A stretch of DNA of 64,000 nucleotides, taken from Pseudomonas sp. ANT_J12 (GTDB lineage: Bacteria > Pseudomonadota > Gammaproteobacteria > Pseudomonadales > Pseudomonadaceae). Under the pieces are notes generated by a model. That model made no database searches and was not told where the DNA came from. It saw nothing but the letters and a program-made list of their open reading frames with translations. The number at the start of each line of letters is the position of its first letter. Position 1 is the first letter of the stretch. Shown here in pieces: positions 42,954 through 52,231 of the stretch. Both the position numbers and the translations under genes were made by a program. The stretch lies in NCBI RefSeq assembly GCF_008370045.1, contig NZ_VOBN01000007.1:1-64000 (forward strand), in the 5' to 3' direction.

Positions 42954-44876
42954 ATGAGTATCTTTAGCCACTTCCAACAACGCTTCGAGTCCACACGCCA
43001 GGAAGAACTCTCGCTGCAAGAGTACCTGGAGCTCTGCAAGAAGGACCGCAGCGCCTACGTTTCCGCCGCCGAGCGCCTGCTGCTGGCCATCGGTGAACCG
43101 GAGCTGCTCGACACCTCGGCCAACTCGAGACTGTCGCGAATCTTCTCCAACAAGGTGATCCGCCGCTATCCGGCCTTTGAAGACTTCCACGGGATGGAAG
43201 AATGCATCGACCAGATCGTGTCGTATTTCCGCCATGCCGCCCAGGGCCTTGAGGAGAAGAAACAAATCCTCTACCTGCTCGGCCCCGTCGGTGGCGGTAA
43301 ATCGTCCCTGGCCGAAAAGCTCAAACAGCTGATCGAGAAAGTGCCCTTCTACGCGATCAAGGGCTCTCCGGTATTCGAATCGCCCCTGGGTCTGTTCAAC
43401 GCCACTGAAGATGGCGCGATCCTCGAGGAAGATTTCGGCATTCCACGGCGCTACGTGAATACCATCATGTCGCCCTGGGCGACCAAACGCCTGGCCGAAT
43501 TCGGCGGCGACATCAGCCAGTTCCGGGTGGTGAAACTCTATCCGTCGATCCTCAACCAGATCGCCGTGGCCAAGACCGAGCCTGGGGATGAGAACAACCA
43601 GGACATCTCGGCGCTGGTGGGCAAGGTCGATATCCGCAAACTGGAAGAATTCCCGCAAAACGACGCCGACGCTTACAGCTACTCGGGCGCGCTATGCCGG
43701 GCCAACCAAGGCCTGATGGAATTCGTCGAAATGTTCAAGGCGCCGATCAAGGTGCTGCACCCATTGCTGACGGCCACCCAGGAAGGTAACTACAACAGTA
43801 CCGAAGGCCTGGGCGCGATTCCGTTCACCGGGATCCTGTTGGCTCACTCCAACGAATCGGAGTGGCACACCTTCCGCAACAACAAGAACAACGAAGCCTT
43901 CATCGACCGGATCTACATCGTCAAAGTGCCGTACTGCCTGCGGGTCAGCGACGAAGTGAAGATCTACGACAAGCTGCTGTTCAACAGTTCGCTGGCCAAG
44001 GCCCATTGCGCCCCCGACACCCTGAAAATGCTCGCCCAGTTCACCGTGCTCTCGCGTCTCAAGGAGCCGGAAAACTCGAACATCTACTCCAAGATGCGCG
44101 TGTATGACGGCGAGAACCTCAAGGACACCGACCCGAAAGCCAAGTCGATCCAGGAATACCGCGACAACGCCGGTGTAGATGAAGGCATGAACGGCCTGTC
44201 GACCCGGTTCGCGTTCAAGATCCTGTCGAAAGTCTTCAACTTCGACCCGCACGAAATCGCCGCCAACCCGGTGCACCTGCTCTACGTGCTGGAACAACAG
44301 ATCGAACAGGAACAATTCCAGGCCGAGACCCGCGAACGCTATCTGCGCTTCCTCAAGGAATACCTGGCGCCGCGTTATATCGAATTCATCGGCAAGGAGA
44401 TCCAAACCGCCTACCTCGAGTCTTACAGCGAGTACGGGCAGAACATCTTCGATCGCTACGTGCTATACGCCGACTTCTGGATCCAGGACCAGGAATACCG
44501 CGACCCGGAAACCGGCGAAATCCTCAACCGCGTGGCACTGAACGAAGAACTGGAGAAAATCGAAAAACCGGCCGGCATCAGCAATCCGAAGGATTTCCGC
44601 AACGAAATCGTCAACTTCGTGCTGCGCGCCCGGGCCAACAACAACGGCAAGAACCCAACCTGGCTCAGCTACGAAAAACTGCGGGTGGTCATCGAGAAGA
44701 AAATGTTCTCCAACACCGAGGACCTGCTGCCGGTCATCAGCTTCAATGCCAAGGCCAGCAAAGAGGACCAGCAGAAGCACAACGACTTTGTCACAAGGAT
44801 GGTGGAGCGCGGCTACACCGACAAACAGGTACGGCTTCTTTCAGAATGGTACCTACGGGTCCGGAAGTCTCAGTGA
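42954..44876 (+). CDS. prkA: PrkA family serine protein kinase (YeaG)
   Basis: AAA+-like ATPase and proposed serine kinase involved in stress and starvation responses. The 640-residue protein has the P-loop GPVGGGKS at 110-117 in the N-terminal PrkA AAA domain and the C-terminal PrkA kinase-like domain. It is preceded by CGAGGTGACGTC. It heads the conserved prkA-yeaH-spoVR cluster. Whether kinase or protease activity dominates is debated for the family. Confidence 0.93.
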   Translation: MSIFSHFQQRFESTRQEELSLQEYLELCKKDRSAYVSAAERLLLAIGEPELLDTSANSRLSRIFSNKVIRRYPAFEDFHGMEECIDQIVSYFRHAAQGLEEKKQILYLLGPVGGGKSSLAEKLKQLIEKVPFYAIKGSPVFESPLGLFNATEDGAILEEDFGIPRRYVNTIMSPWATKRLAEFGGDISQFRVVKLYPSILNQIAVAKTEPGDENNQDISALVGKVDIRKLEEFPQNDADAYSYSGALCRANQGLMEFVEMFKAPIKVLHPLLTATQEGNYNSTEGLGAIPFTGILLAHSNESEWHTFRNNKNNEAFIDRIYIVKVPYCLRVSDEVKIYDKLLFNSSLAKAHCAPDTLKMLAQFTVLSRLKEPENSNIYSKMRVYDGENLKDTDPKAKSIQEYRDNAGVDEGMNGLSTRFAFKILSKVFNFDPHEIAANPVHLLYVLEQQIEQEQFQAETRERYLRFLKEYLAPRYIEFIGKEIQTAYLESYSEYGQNIFDRYVLYADFWIQDQEYRDPETGEILNRVALNEELEKIEKPAGISNPKDFRNEIVNFVLRARANNNGKNPTWLSYEKLRVVIEKKMFSNTEDLLPVISFNAKASKEDQQKHNDFVTRMVERGYTDKQVRLLSEWYLRVRKSQ

Positions 44877-44880
44877 CGCA

Positions 44881-44981
44881 GCGGCAAGCTCCAAGCTGCA
44901 AGCGACAAGTGAGAAGCGCATAAGCCCTGATATCCGGGCAACTGCTTCTTCTTGCAGCTTGCAGCTCACAACTTGAAGCTG
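44881..44981. repeat. REP-like palindrome between prkA and yeaH
   Basis: Arms GCGGCAAGCTCCAAGCTGCA and TGCAGCTTGCAGCTCACAAC are imperfectly inverted around a 40-base centre that includes a short palindrome. It is related to the element at 4564-4627. It starts 5 bases after the prkA stop and could form a hairpin that separates prkA mRNA from yeaH mRNA. Confidence 0.65.
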
Positions 44982-44994
44982 CCCGGAGGGCCCT

Positions 44995-46266
44995 ATGAGC
45001 TATGTGATCGACCGACGTCTCAATGGCAAGAACAAGAGCACGGTGAACCGCCAGCGGTTTCTGCGGCGTTACCGTGATCACATCAAAAAGGCCGTCGAAG
45101 AGGCGGTCAGCCGGCGTTCCATTACCGATATGGAACATGGCGAACAGATCAGCATTCCCGGCCGCGACATCGACGAGCCGGTGCTTCACCACGGCCGCGG
45201 TGGCAAGCAGACCGTCGTGCACCCCGGCAACAAGGAATTCACCAGCGGCGAACACATCGCCCGGCCACCCGGCGGTGGCGGCGGCAGAGGTCCCGGCAAG
45301 GCCGGCAACTCTGGCGAAGGGATGGATGAGTTCGTCTTTCAGATCACCCAGGAGGAATTTCTCGAATTCATGTTCGAGGACCTCGAGCTGCCGAACCTGG
45401 TCAAACGCAACCTGACCGGCACCGACACCTTCAAGACCGTGCGCGCCGGCATCAGCAACGAGGGCAACCCGTCACGGATCAACATCATCCGCACCCTGCG
45501 CTCAGCCCATGCCCGACGCATCGCCCTGTCCGGCAGCAGCCGTGCGCGACTGCGGGACGCCAAAGAGGAACTGGCCAGACTCAAGCGGGAAGAACCGGAC
45601 AACTTCGGCGACATCCAGGAAATCGAGGCGGAAATCGAGAAACTCAGCGCGCGGATTCACCGGGTGCCGTTCCTCGACACATTCGACCTCAAGTACAACT
45701 TGCTGATCAAGCAGCCCAACCCCAGCTCCAAAGCGGTGATGTTCTGCCTGATGGACGTGTCCGGCTCGATGACCCAGGCGACCAAGGACATCGCCAAGCG
45801 CTTCTTCATCCTGCTGTACCTGTTTCTCAAGCGTAACTACGACAAGATCGACGTCGTGTTCATCCGCCACCACACCAGCGCCCGGGAAGTGGACGAGGAA
45901 GAGTTCTTCTACTCGCGGGAAACCGGCGGCACCATCGTTTCCAGCGCCTTGAAACTGATGCAGGAGATCATGGCCGAGCGTTATCCGAGCAACGAGTGGA
46001 ACATCTACGCCGCCCAGGCTTCAGACGGCGACAACTGGAACGACGACTCGCCGATCTGCCGTGACATCCTGATCAACCAGATCATGCCGTTTGTGCAGTA
46101 CTACACTTACGTGGAGATCACTCCGCGCGAACACCAGGCCCTGTGGTTCGAATACGAACGCATCGCCGAAGCCTTCTCTGACACTTTTGCCCAGCAGCAA
46201 CTGGTCTCGGCCGGGGATATCTACCCGGTCTTCCGTGAACTCTTCCAGCGCAGGTTAGTGACATGA
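44995..46266 (+). CDS. yeaH: DUF444 (YeaH) vWA-domain protein
   Basis: Partner of PrkA with unknown biochemical activity. The 423-residue protein has a metal-ion-dependent adhesion-like motif MDVSGSMTQ (DxSxS) around residue 252, typical of von Willebrand A folds, a Gly-rich segment (PPGGGGGRGPGKAG) near 90 and an Arg/Glu-rich helical region at about 190-220. It overlaps spoVR by 4 bases. Confidence 0.9.
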   Translation: MSYVIDRRLNGKNKSTVNRQRFLRRYRDHIKKAVEEAVSRRSITDMEHGEQISIPGRDIDEPVLHHGRGGKQTVVHPGNKEFTSGEHIARPPGGGGGRGPGKAGNSGEGMDEFVFQITQEEFLEFMFEDLELPNLVKRNLTGTDTFKTVRAGISNEGNPSRINIIRTLRSAHARRIALSGSSRARLRDAKEELARLKREEPDNFGDIQEIEAEIEKLSARIHRVPFLDTFDLKYNLLIKQPNPSSKAVMFCLMDVSGSMTQATKDIAKRFFILLYLFLKRNYDKIDVVFIRHHTSAREVDEEEFFYSRETGGTIVSSALKLMQEIMAERYPSNEWNIYAAQASDGDNWNDDSPICRDILINQIMPFVQYYTYVEITPREHQALWFEYERIAEAFSDTFAQQQLVSAGDIYPVFRELFQRRLVT

Positions 46267-47825
46267 CCGCCAAAGAGCAGAAGCGCCAACCCATTTCCAC
46301 CGGCTCCGAATGGACATTCGAGCTGATCCAGGCGTACGACAAGGAAATCAGTCGCCTGGCGGCCCGTTATGCCCTGGACACCTACCCCAACCAGATCGAA
46401 GTGATCACCGCCGAGCAGATGATGGACGCCTACGCGTCTGTCGGCATGCCGCTGGGCTATCACCATTGGTCCTACGGCAAGCACTTCCTCAGCACCGAAA
46501 AATCCTACACCCGTGGGCAGATGGGCCTGGCCTACGAGATCGTGATCAACTCCGACCCGTGCATCGCCTACCTGATGGAAGAAAACACCATCTGCATGCA
46601 GGCGCTGGTGGTGGCTCACGCGTGCTATGGCCACAACAGCTTCTTCAAGGGCAATTACCTGTTCCGCACCTGGACCGACGCCAGTTCGATCATTGATTAC
46701 CTGGTGTTTGCCAAGCAGTACATCATGCAATGCGAAGAGCGCCACGGCATCGACGCGGTGGAAGACTTGCTCGATTCCTGCCACGCCCTGATGAACTACG
46801 GCGTTGACCGTTACAAACGTCCCTACCCGATTTCCGCCGAAGAAGAACGCCGGCGGCAGAAGGATCGCGAAGAGCATCTGCAGAAACAGATCAACGACCT
46901 GTGGCGCACCATTCCCAAAGGCGCGGACAAGTACAGCGACAAGGACAACGCACGCTTCCCCGCCGAACCTCAGGAAAACATCCTGTACTTCATCGAAAAA
47001 CATGCGCCGCTGCTGGAACCGTGGCAGCGGGAAATCGTGCGGATCGTGCGCAAGATTGCCCAGTATTTCTATCCACAGCGCCAGACCCAGGTGATGAACG
47101 AAGGCTGGGCGACGTTCTGGCACTACACGCTGATGAATGACCTGTACGACGAAGGCCTGGTCACCGACGGCTTCATGATGGAATTCCTGACGTCCCACAC
47201 CAGCGTGGTGATGCAGCCGGGTTTCGACAGTCCCTACTACAACGGCATCAACCCCTACGCTTTGGGCTTCGCCATGTACCGGGACATTCGGCGCATGTGT
47301 GAACACCCTACCGAGGAGGACTACCGCTGGTTCCCGGAAATCGCCGGCACCGATTGGTTGTCGAGCATCAAGTTCGCCATGAGCAGCTTCAAGGATGAGA
47401 GTTTCATCCTGCAATATTTGTCACCCCAGGTGATCCGCGACCTGAAGCTGTTCAGCATTCTCGATGACGACCAGAAGGATGATCTGCTGGTCCCGGCCAT
47501 TCACGATGAACCCGGCTACCGGACCATCCGTGAAACCCTGGCCGCCCAGTACAACCTGGGCAATCGCGAGCCCAACGTGCAGATCTACAGCATCGATCGG
47601 CGTGGCGACCGCTCCCTGACCTTGCGTCACCAGCAACACGACCGCAAGCCACTGGGCGAGTCCACCGAGGAAGTGCTCAAGCACCTGCATCGGCTGTGGG
47701 GCTTCGACATTCACCTCGAAACCCTGCAAGGCGACCAAGTGATGAAAGTCCATCATGTTCCACCCAGAAGCGAGCACGCCGAAGGGGATTACGGTCGGCT
47801 CGACCTGGCTGTCATTCACCTGTGA
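46263..47825 (+). CDS. spoVR: SpoVR family protein (YcgB)
   Basis: Third member of the PrkA-YeaH-SpoVR stress cluster; its function is not established in Gram-negatives, while the Bacillus namesake affects spore cortex. The 520-residue protein has the conserved segments GYHHWSYGK, AHACYGHNSFFKGNY and NEGWATFWHY. The histidine/glutamate arrangement in the last of these suggests a metal site. Translationally coupled to yeaH. Confidence 0.92.
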   Translation: MTAKEQKRQPISTGSEWTFELIQAYDKEISRLAARYALDTYPNQIEVITAEQMMDAYASVGMPLGYHHWSYGKHFLSTEKSYTRGQMGLAYEIVINSDPCIAYLMEENTICMQALVVAHACYGHNSFFKGNYLFRTWTDASSIIDYLVFAKQYIMQCEERHGIDAVEDLLDSCHALMNYGVDRYKRPYPISAEEERRRQKDREEHLQKQINDLWRTIPKGADKYSDKDNARFPAEPQENILYFIEKHAPLLEPWQREIVRIVRKIAQYFYPQRQTQVMNEGWATFWHYTLMNDLYDEGLVTDGFMMEFLTSHTSVVMQPGFDSPYYNGINPYALGFAMYRDIRRMCEHPTEEDYRWFPEIAGTDWLSSIKFAMSSFKDESFILQYLSPQVIRDLKLFSILDDDQKDDLLVPAIHDEPGYRTIRETLAAQYNLGNREPNVQIYSIDRRGDRSLTLRHQQHDRKPLGESTEEVLKHLHRLWGFDIHLETLQGDQVMKVHHVPPRSEHAEGDYGRLDLAVIHL

Positions 47826-47890
47826 TTTTTGGTTTCTGCCTCCGGAAGTTCGACGCAACGGTTATTCTGTCGAGCTAACGGAGGTTTTTT

Positions 47891-49120
47891 ATGCAGATCT
47901 ATAAAGTTGGCGGCGCCGTACGCGATCGCCTGCTGGGCATACCGGTCACTGACGTCGACCGGGTTGTGGTCGGCGCGACCACCGAAGAAATGCTCGCCAA
48001 GGGTTTTCGCCCGGTGGGTGCGGACTTCCCGGTGTTTCTTCACCCCAAGACCGGCGAGGAATACGCCCTCGCCCGCACCGAGCGCAAAAGTGGACGTGGT
48101 TATGGCGGTTTCACTTTTCACGCCAGCCCCGAAGTCACCCTCGAAGAAGACCTGATTCGCCGCGACCTGACGATCAACGCCATGGCCGAAGACGATCAGC
48201 ACAACCTGACTGATCCTTACCATGGCCAGCGCGATCTTGAAGCCCGTGTTCTGCGCCACGTTTCCCCCGCGTTCGCCGAAGATCCGCTCCGTGTCCTGCG
48301 CGTTGCCCGCTTTGCCGCGCGCTATGCCGGACTGGGTTTCACCGTGGCCCCCGAGACACTGGAGTTGATGCGTCAACTGAGCGATTCAGGCGAACTCGAA
48401 GCCTTGACCGCAGAGCGCAGCTGGAAGGAAATCTCCCGCGCCCTGATGGAAGATCAGCCACAGGTGTTCATCGAAGTACTGCGGGCGTGTGGCGCGCTCA
48501 AGGTGCTGATACCGGAAGTCGACGCGCTGTTCGGCGTGCCGCAACCGGAAGCCCATCACCCGGAAATCGACACCGGCGTGCACACCTTGGGCGTGCTGGA
48601 GCAAGCGGCGCTGCACAAACAACCACTGACGGTACGCTGGGCTTGCCTGCTGCATGATTTGGGTAAAGGCCTGACCCCGAAAGAGGAATGGCCTCGGCAT
48701 ATCGCCCACGAGCACACGGGCCTGAAGCTGATAAAAGCGGTGAACGAACGGTTCAAGGCGCCGAAAGACTGTCAGGAACTGGCGCTGCTGGTGGGCCAAT
48801 ACCACACCCATGGGCATCGGGCCCTGGAGCTGAAGCCATCGACCTTGCTGGAGTTGCTGCAAAGCTTCGACGTCTACCGGCGGCCGCAGCGGTTTGAGGA
48901 ATTTATTGCGGCGTGCGAGATGGATGCTCGCGGACGTAAAGGCCTGGAGCAGAGAAGTTATCCACAGGCGGATTATCTGCGCGGGGCGGCGATTGCAGCG
49001 CGGGGCGTTGCGGTTCAGCCCTTGCTGGAGAAAGGATTCAAGGGGCCGGAGCTGGGTGAGGCGATCAAACGGGAACGGCTTAAGGCGTTGAAGGCCTACA
49101 AAGAGGCGGCGTCGGCCTGA
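47891..49120 (+). CDS. cca: multifunctional CCA-adding enzyme
   Basis: Adds or repairs the 3' CCA of tRNA. The 409-residue protein has the class II nucleotidyltransferase head (GGAVRDRLLG, metal pair in TDVDRVVVG, RRDLTINAMA) and a C-terminal HD phosphohydrolase domain (HTLGVLEQ, LLHDLGKG, HIAHEHTG). The presence of HD marks the multifunctional gammaproteobacterial type. GGAGG lies about 7 bases before the ATG. Confidence 0.95.
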   Translation: MQIYKVGGAVRDRLLGIPVTDVDRVVVGATTEEMLAKGFRPVGADFPVFLHPKTGEEYALARTERKSGRGYGGFTFHASPEVTLEEDLIRRDLTINAMAEDDQHNLTDPYHGQRDLEARVLRHVSPAFAEDPLRVLRVARFAARYAGLGFTVAPETLELMRQLSDSGELEALTAERSWKEISRALMEDQPQVFIEVLRACGALKVLIPEVDALFGVPQPEAHHPEIDTGVHTLGVLEQAALHKQPLTVRWACLLHDLGKGLTPKEEWPRHIAHEHTGLKLIKAVNERFKAPKDCQELALLVGQYHTHGHRALELKPSTLLELLQSFDVYRRPQRFEEFIAACEMDARGRKGLEQRSYPQADYLRGAAIAARGVAVQPLLEKGFKGPELGEAIKRERLKALKAYKEAASA

Positions 49121-49124
49121 AAAG

Positions 49125-49195
49125 CTTCGCGGGCAAGCCTCGCTCCTACAGGACTTGTGCAAACCCTTGTAGGAGCAAGGCTTGCCCGCGAAGGC
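49125..49195. repeat. REP doublet, arms in the outward orientation
   Basis: GCTTCGCGGGCAAGCCTCGC then TTGTAGGAGCAAGGCTTGCC: two units with complement arm first, between the convergent cca and folK genes. Confidence 0.88.
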
Positions 49196-49205
49196 GTCAT
49201 CCGCC

Positions 49206-49724
49206 TCACAACAAATCTGAAGGCGTCAACGGCTGCCCACGCCACTCAAACGCCACCGGCGCCAATACCTGATCAATCTGCGCTTCGTCCCACAAGGTCG
49301 CAAAGCTTTTGCCGACACCCGGATGCACCCGATCTGGCGCAATCAGCGACAACGGCCACAGCACAAAGGCGTTTTTCAGAATTTCTGCCCGGGGCAGGAT
49401 CAAGCCATCGAAGTTACCCACCAGATCGCCGAACAACAGCACGTCGATATCCAGCGGCAAACCCTTTCGGGCCGGCGCGTAACGGCCGTTGTCGGCCTCG
49501 ATGAATTTCAGCCGGCGATCCAGCTCCATCAGCGGCAAGTCGGTAAAAGCCGACACCACGAAATTGAAGAACGGACCGCTCTTGATCCCCACCGGCTGGC
49601 TTTCGAACACCGCCGAGCAGCGGATATCCACCAGGAAACCCGCCAGGGCCTCCAGGCCAGCCTGCAAATGGGTTTCACGCTCGATATTGCTACCGAGCCC
49701 GAGGTACACCTGAGTCAGCGACAT
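49206..49724 (-). CDS. folK: 7,8-dihydro-6-hydroxymethylpterin pyrophosphokinase
   Basis: Activates the pterin for dihydropteroate synthesis. The 172-residue protein has VYLGLGSNIERE, SAVFESQPVG and the metal/catalytic motif GLPLDIDVLLFGD. ATG 49724 (MSLTQVYLG) is used; the upstream frame overlaps folB coding. It overlaps the folB 3' end by 10 bases. Confidence 0.94.
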   Translation of the reverse strand: MSLTQVYLGLGSNIERETHLQAGLEALAGFLVDIRCSAVFESQPVGIKSGPFFNFVVSAFTDLPLMELDRRLKFIEADNGRYAPARKGLPLDIDVLLFGDLVGNFDGLILPRAEILKNAFVLWPLSLIAPDRVHPGVGKSFATLWDEAQIDQVLAPVAFEWRGQPLTPSDLL

Positions 49725-50071
49725 CCGCGCTCGATCTCCACGCCGACGCCGCCGGTGGCCGCCGGGACCGCGCCCGGCTTGGTCAGCTTGAGGCGCATCC
49801 ATGTGATCTTGAATTCGCTCATCAGGACCTCAACCAAACGCTCGGCAAAGGTCTCGACCAGTTGGTATTGCGCCTGCTCGGCAAAGGCCTGGACACGCGA
49901 CGAAACGCTCGCGTAGTCGAGCGCCAGGGTCAGGTCGTCACCCGCCGCTGCCGGGCGATTGTCCCAAGCGAAGCTCAGATCAAGTCGCAGGCATTGTCGG
50001 ATGCCGCGCTCCCAGTCGTAGGCACCAATCACGGTGTCGACTTCCAGGCCCTCGATAAACACTCTGTCCAA
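49715..50071 (-). CDS. folB: dihydroneopterin aldolase
   Basis: Cleaves dihydroneopterin in folate synthesis. The 118-residue protein begins at TTG 50071, read as M-DRVFIEGLEVDTVIGAYDW, supported by GGAG 8 bases upstream and by the family start; the in-frame ATG at 50095 adds eight unrelated residues. The catalytic lysine is in LKLTKPGAV near the end. Coupled to folK by overlap and divergent from plsY by 74 bases. Confidence 0.9.
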   Translation of the reverse strand: MDRVFIEGLEVDTVIGAYDWERGIRQCLRLDLSFAWDNRPAAAGDDLTLALDYASVSSRVQAFAEQAQYQLVETFAERLVEVLMSEFKITWMRLKLTKPGAVPAATGGVGVEIERGCR

Positions 50072-50145
50072 GCACTTTTCTCCGCTGCACGACAAGGGCG
50101 CAATGCGCCGTTAGAATCAGAGCGTCCTCGCCCGGAATAGTTAGC

Positions 50146-50715
50146 ATGTTTTGGTTATTGGCGACCTTCGCCTACCTGCTCGGCTCGCTGTCCTTCGCCA
50201 TTTTGCTCAGCCGCCTGACCGGTAACCCCGATCCGCGAATGAGTGGCTCGGGCAATGCCGGCGCCACCAACATGTTGCGCCTGGCCGGCAAGAAACTCGC
50301 CGTCCTGACCTTGCTCGGCGATTTATGCAAAGGCTTGCTGCCGGTGCTGATCGCCGGTGTTGCAGGTCTTTCGCTGCAAGAACAGGCCTGGGTCGGCGTC
50401 TGCGCCGTAATCGGTCACCTGTTCCCACTGTACTTCCGCTTTCGCGGCGGCAAGGGTGTCGCCACCGCGGCCGGCATGTTGCTGGGCCTGTACCCGCCGG
50501 CAGCCTTGTTGGCGGTCTGTGCCTGGCTGCTGACGTTCTACCTGACCCGCACCAGCTCGCTGGCGGCGCTGATCGCCACACCACTGACCCTGCCGCTGCT
50601 CGCCTGGCAAGAGCCGGCGGCATTGCTGCCTATGAGCGCACTCACGGCACTGATCGTCTGGCGTCATCGCGGCAATCTACGCGACCTGTTTGCCGGGCGC
50701 GAACGGCATTTTTAA
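50146..50715 (+). CDS. plsY: acyl-phosphate:glycerol-3-phosphate acyltransferase
   Basis: First acylation of glycerol-3-phosphate in phospholipid synthesis, using acyl-phosphate. The 189-residue integral membrane protein has the three conserved loops: GSGNAGATNMLR, FPLYFRFRGGKGVATA and a third Asn/Gly-containing segment near the C-terminus. It converges with tsaD. Confidence 0.94.
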   Translation: MFWLLATFAYLLGSLSFAILLSRLTGNPDPRMSGSGNAGATNMLRLAGKKLAVLTLLGDLCKGLLPVLIAGVAGLSLQEQAWVGVCAVIGHLFPLYFRFRGGKGVATAAGMLLGLYPPAALLAVCAWLLTFYLTRTSSLAALIATPLTLPLLAWQEPAALLPMSALTALIVWRHRGNLRDLFAGRERHF

Positions 50716-50738
50716 ATACCGCCCATGAGCGCCGCTCA

Positions 50739-51764
50739 TCACAGCGCCGACAACTGCTCCATCGGCCAGCGCGCCTGCACGCTGATCGCCAAGCTTTCGT
50801 GCTGGCCCGCCTGCAACCGCTGGCAACCGGCAAACGCAATCATCGCGCCGTTATCGGTGCAGAACTCGGGACGCGCATAAAACACGTCACCCTTCATGTC
50901 GCCGAGCATTTTCTCCAGCGAGGTGCGCAGTGCCTTATTGGCGCTGACGCCCCCAGCGATCACCAGGCGCTTCATGCCCGCCGCTTTCAGGGCGCGCTTG
51001 CACTTGATGGTCAAAGTCTCCACCACGGCCTGCTGGAACGCCAGAGAGATGTCGCAACGGGCTTGCTCGCTGTCGTCCCCGGCGCTGACGCATTGCTGCC
51101 AGGTGTTCAGGGCGGAGGTTTTCAAGCCGCTGAAGCTGAAGGCCAGGCCCGGGCGGTCGCACATTGGTCGCGGGAAGGTGAAACGTCCTGCAACCCCTTG
51201 CTCCGCCAGGCGCGCGATTTCCGGACCGCCCGGATAATTGAGCCCCATCATCTTCGCAGTCTTGTCGAATGCTTCGCCGGCGGCATCGTCGAGGGTCTCG
51301 CCCAACAACGTGTATTGGCCGATCCCGTCGACCTGAACCAGCTGCGTATGACCGCCTGATACCAACAAAGCGACGAACGGGAATTCGGGCGGTTGCGGCT
51401 CCAGCATCGGCGCCAGCAAGTGGCCTTCCATGTGGTGTACGCCAAGGGCCGGAATGCCCCAGGCAAAGGCCAGCGCCTGGGCGCAGGACGCCCCGACCAG
51501 CAGCGCCCCGACCAGTCCGGGACCGGCGGTATAAGCGATGGCGTCGATCTCGGTCGGCACGCAGCCGGCCTCGGCCAACACCTGACGAATCAAGGGCAGC
51601 ATGCGTTTGACGTGATCACGGGAGGCCAGCTCCGGCACCACGCCGCCATAGGCGCGATGCAGGTCGATCTGGCTGAACAGCGCGTCGGCCAGCAGGCCGC
51701 GTTCACTGTCATATAATGCGACACCGGTTTCGTCGCAGGAGGTTTCTAATCCCAGTACTAGCAT
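50739..51764 (-). CDS. tsaD: tRNA N6-threonylcarbamoyladenosine transferase TsaD
   Basis: Catalytic subunit for t6A37 in ANN-decoding tRNAs. The 341-residue ASKHA-fold protein has the start LVLGLETSCDETG, metal-binding histidines in HHMEGHLLAP and the AFSFSGLKT and ARPEFCTDNGAMIA motifs. It is divergent from rpsU across 199 bases. Confidence 0.96.
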   Translation of the reverse strand: MLVLGLETSCDETGVALYDSERGLLADALFSQIDLHRAYGGVVPELASRDHVKRMLPLIRQVLAEAGCVPTEIDAIAYTAGPGLVGALLVGASCAQALAFAWGIPALGVHHMEGHLLAPMLEPQPPEFPFVALLVSGGHTQLVQVDGIGQYTLLGETLDDAAGEAFDKTAKMMGLNYPGGPEIARLAEQGVAGRFTFPRPMCDRPGLAFSFSGLKTSALNTWQQCVSAGDDSEQARCDISLAFQQAVVETLTIKCKRALKAAGMKRLVIAGGVSANKALRTSLEKMLGDMKGDVFYARPEFCTDNGAMIAFAGCQRLQAGQHESLAISVQARWPMEQLSAL

Positions 51765-51963
51765 GGGTTTGCGCCTTGTTTAGGCTGAATTCGAAGGCGC
51801 GCATAATAGTCGCCATGGGATGCCCCGACTAGCGGTTTTCGATCAGAGGCTTTGCATTCCGGTCGATGAGGAGTTAACATCCGCAACCCTTAAAAACCGA
51901 CGTCTTCAAGTGCTCTTTTGCCGCGAGGATGTTGACCCCGGTAATGAATGAAGGTAGCTCTGG

Positions 51964-52179
51964 ATGCCAGCCGTCAAAGTAAAAGAGAACGAACCCTTCG
52001 ACGTAGCTCTGCGTCGTTTCAAGCGCTCCTGCGAAAAAGCCGGTGTACTGGCTGAAGTTCGTAGCCGCGAATTTTACGAGAAGCCAACTTCTGAGCGTAA
52101 GCGCAAAGCAGCAGCCGCTGTTAAGCGTCACGCCAAGAAAGTACAGCGCGAACAGCGCCGCGCCGTTCGTCTGTACTAA
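51964..52179 (+). CDS. rpsU: 30S ribosomal protein S21
   Basis: Small basic 71-residue ribosomal protein ([20 protein letters not shown]) ending in an Arg/Lys-rich tail. It heads the rpsU-dnaG-rpoD macromolecular synthesis cluster. The start is preceded by GAAGGTAGC. A hairpin follows 29 bases after the stop. Confidence 0.97.
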
Positions 52180-52208
52180 TACACAGACGTTCGTAGCAAG
52201 CTTCTGCC

Positions 52209-52231
52209 AAGCCCGGCCCTCAGCCGGGCTT
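52209..52231 (+). terminator. hairpin after rpsU
   Basis: AAGCCCGGC / GCCGGGCTT with a short loop, followed by ATGGCATTT rather than a T-run. It resembles the partial terminator that lets S21 outnumber primase in the E. coli operon. Confidence 0.75.
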
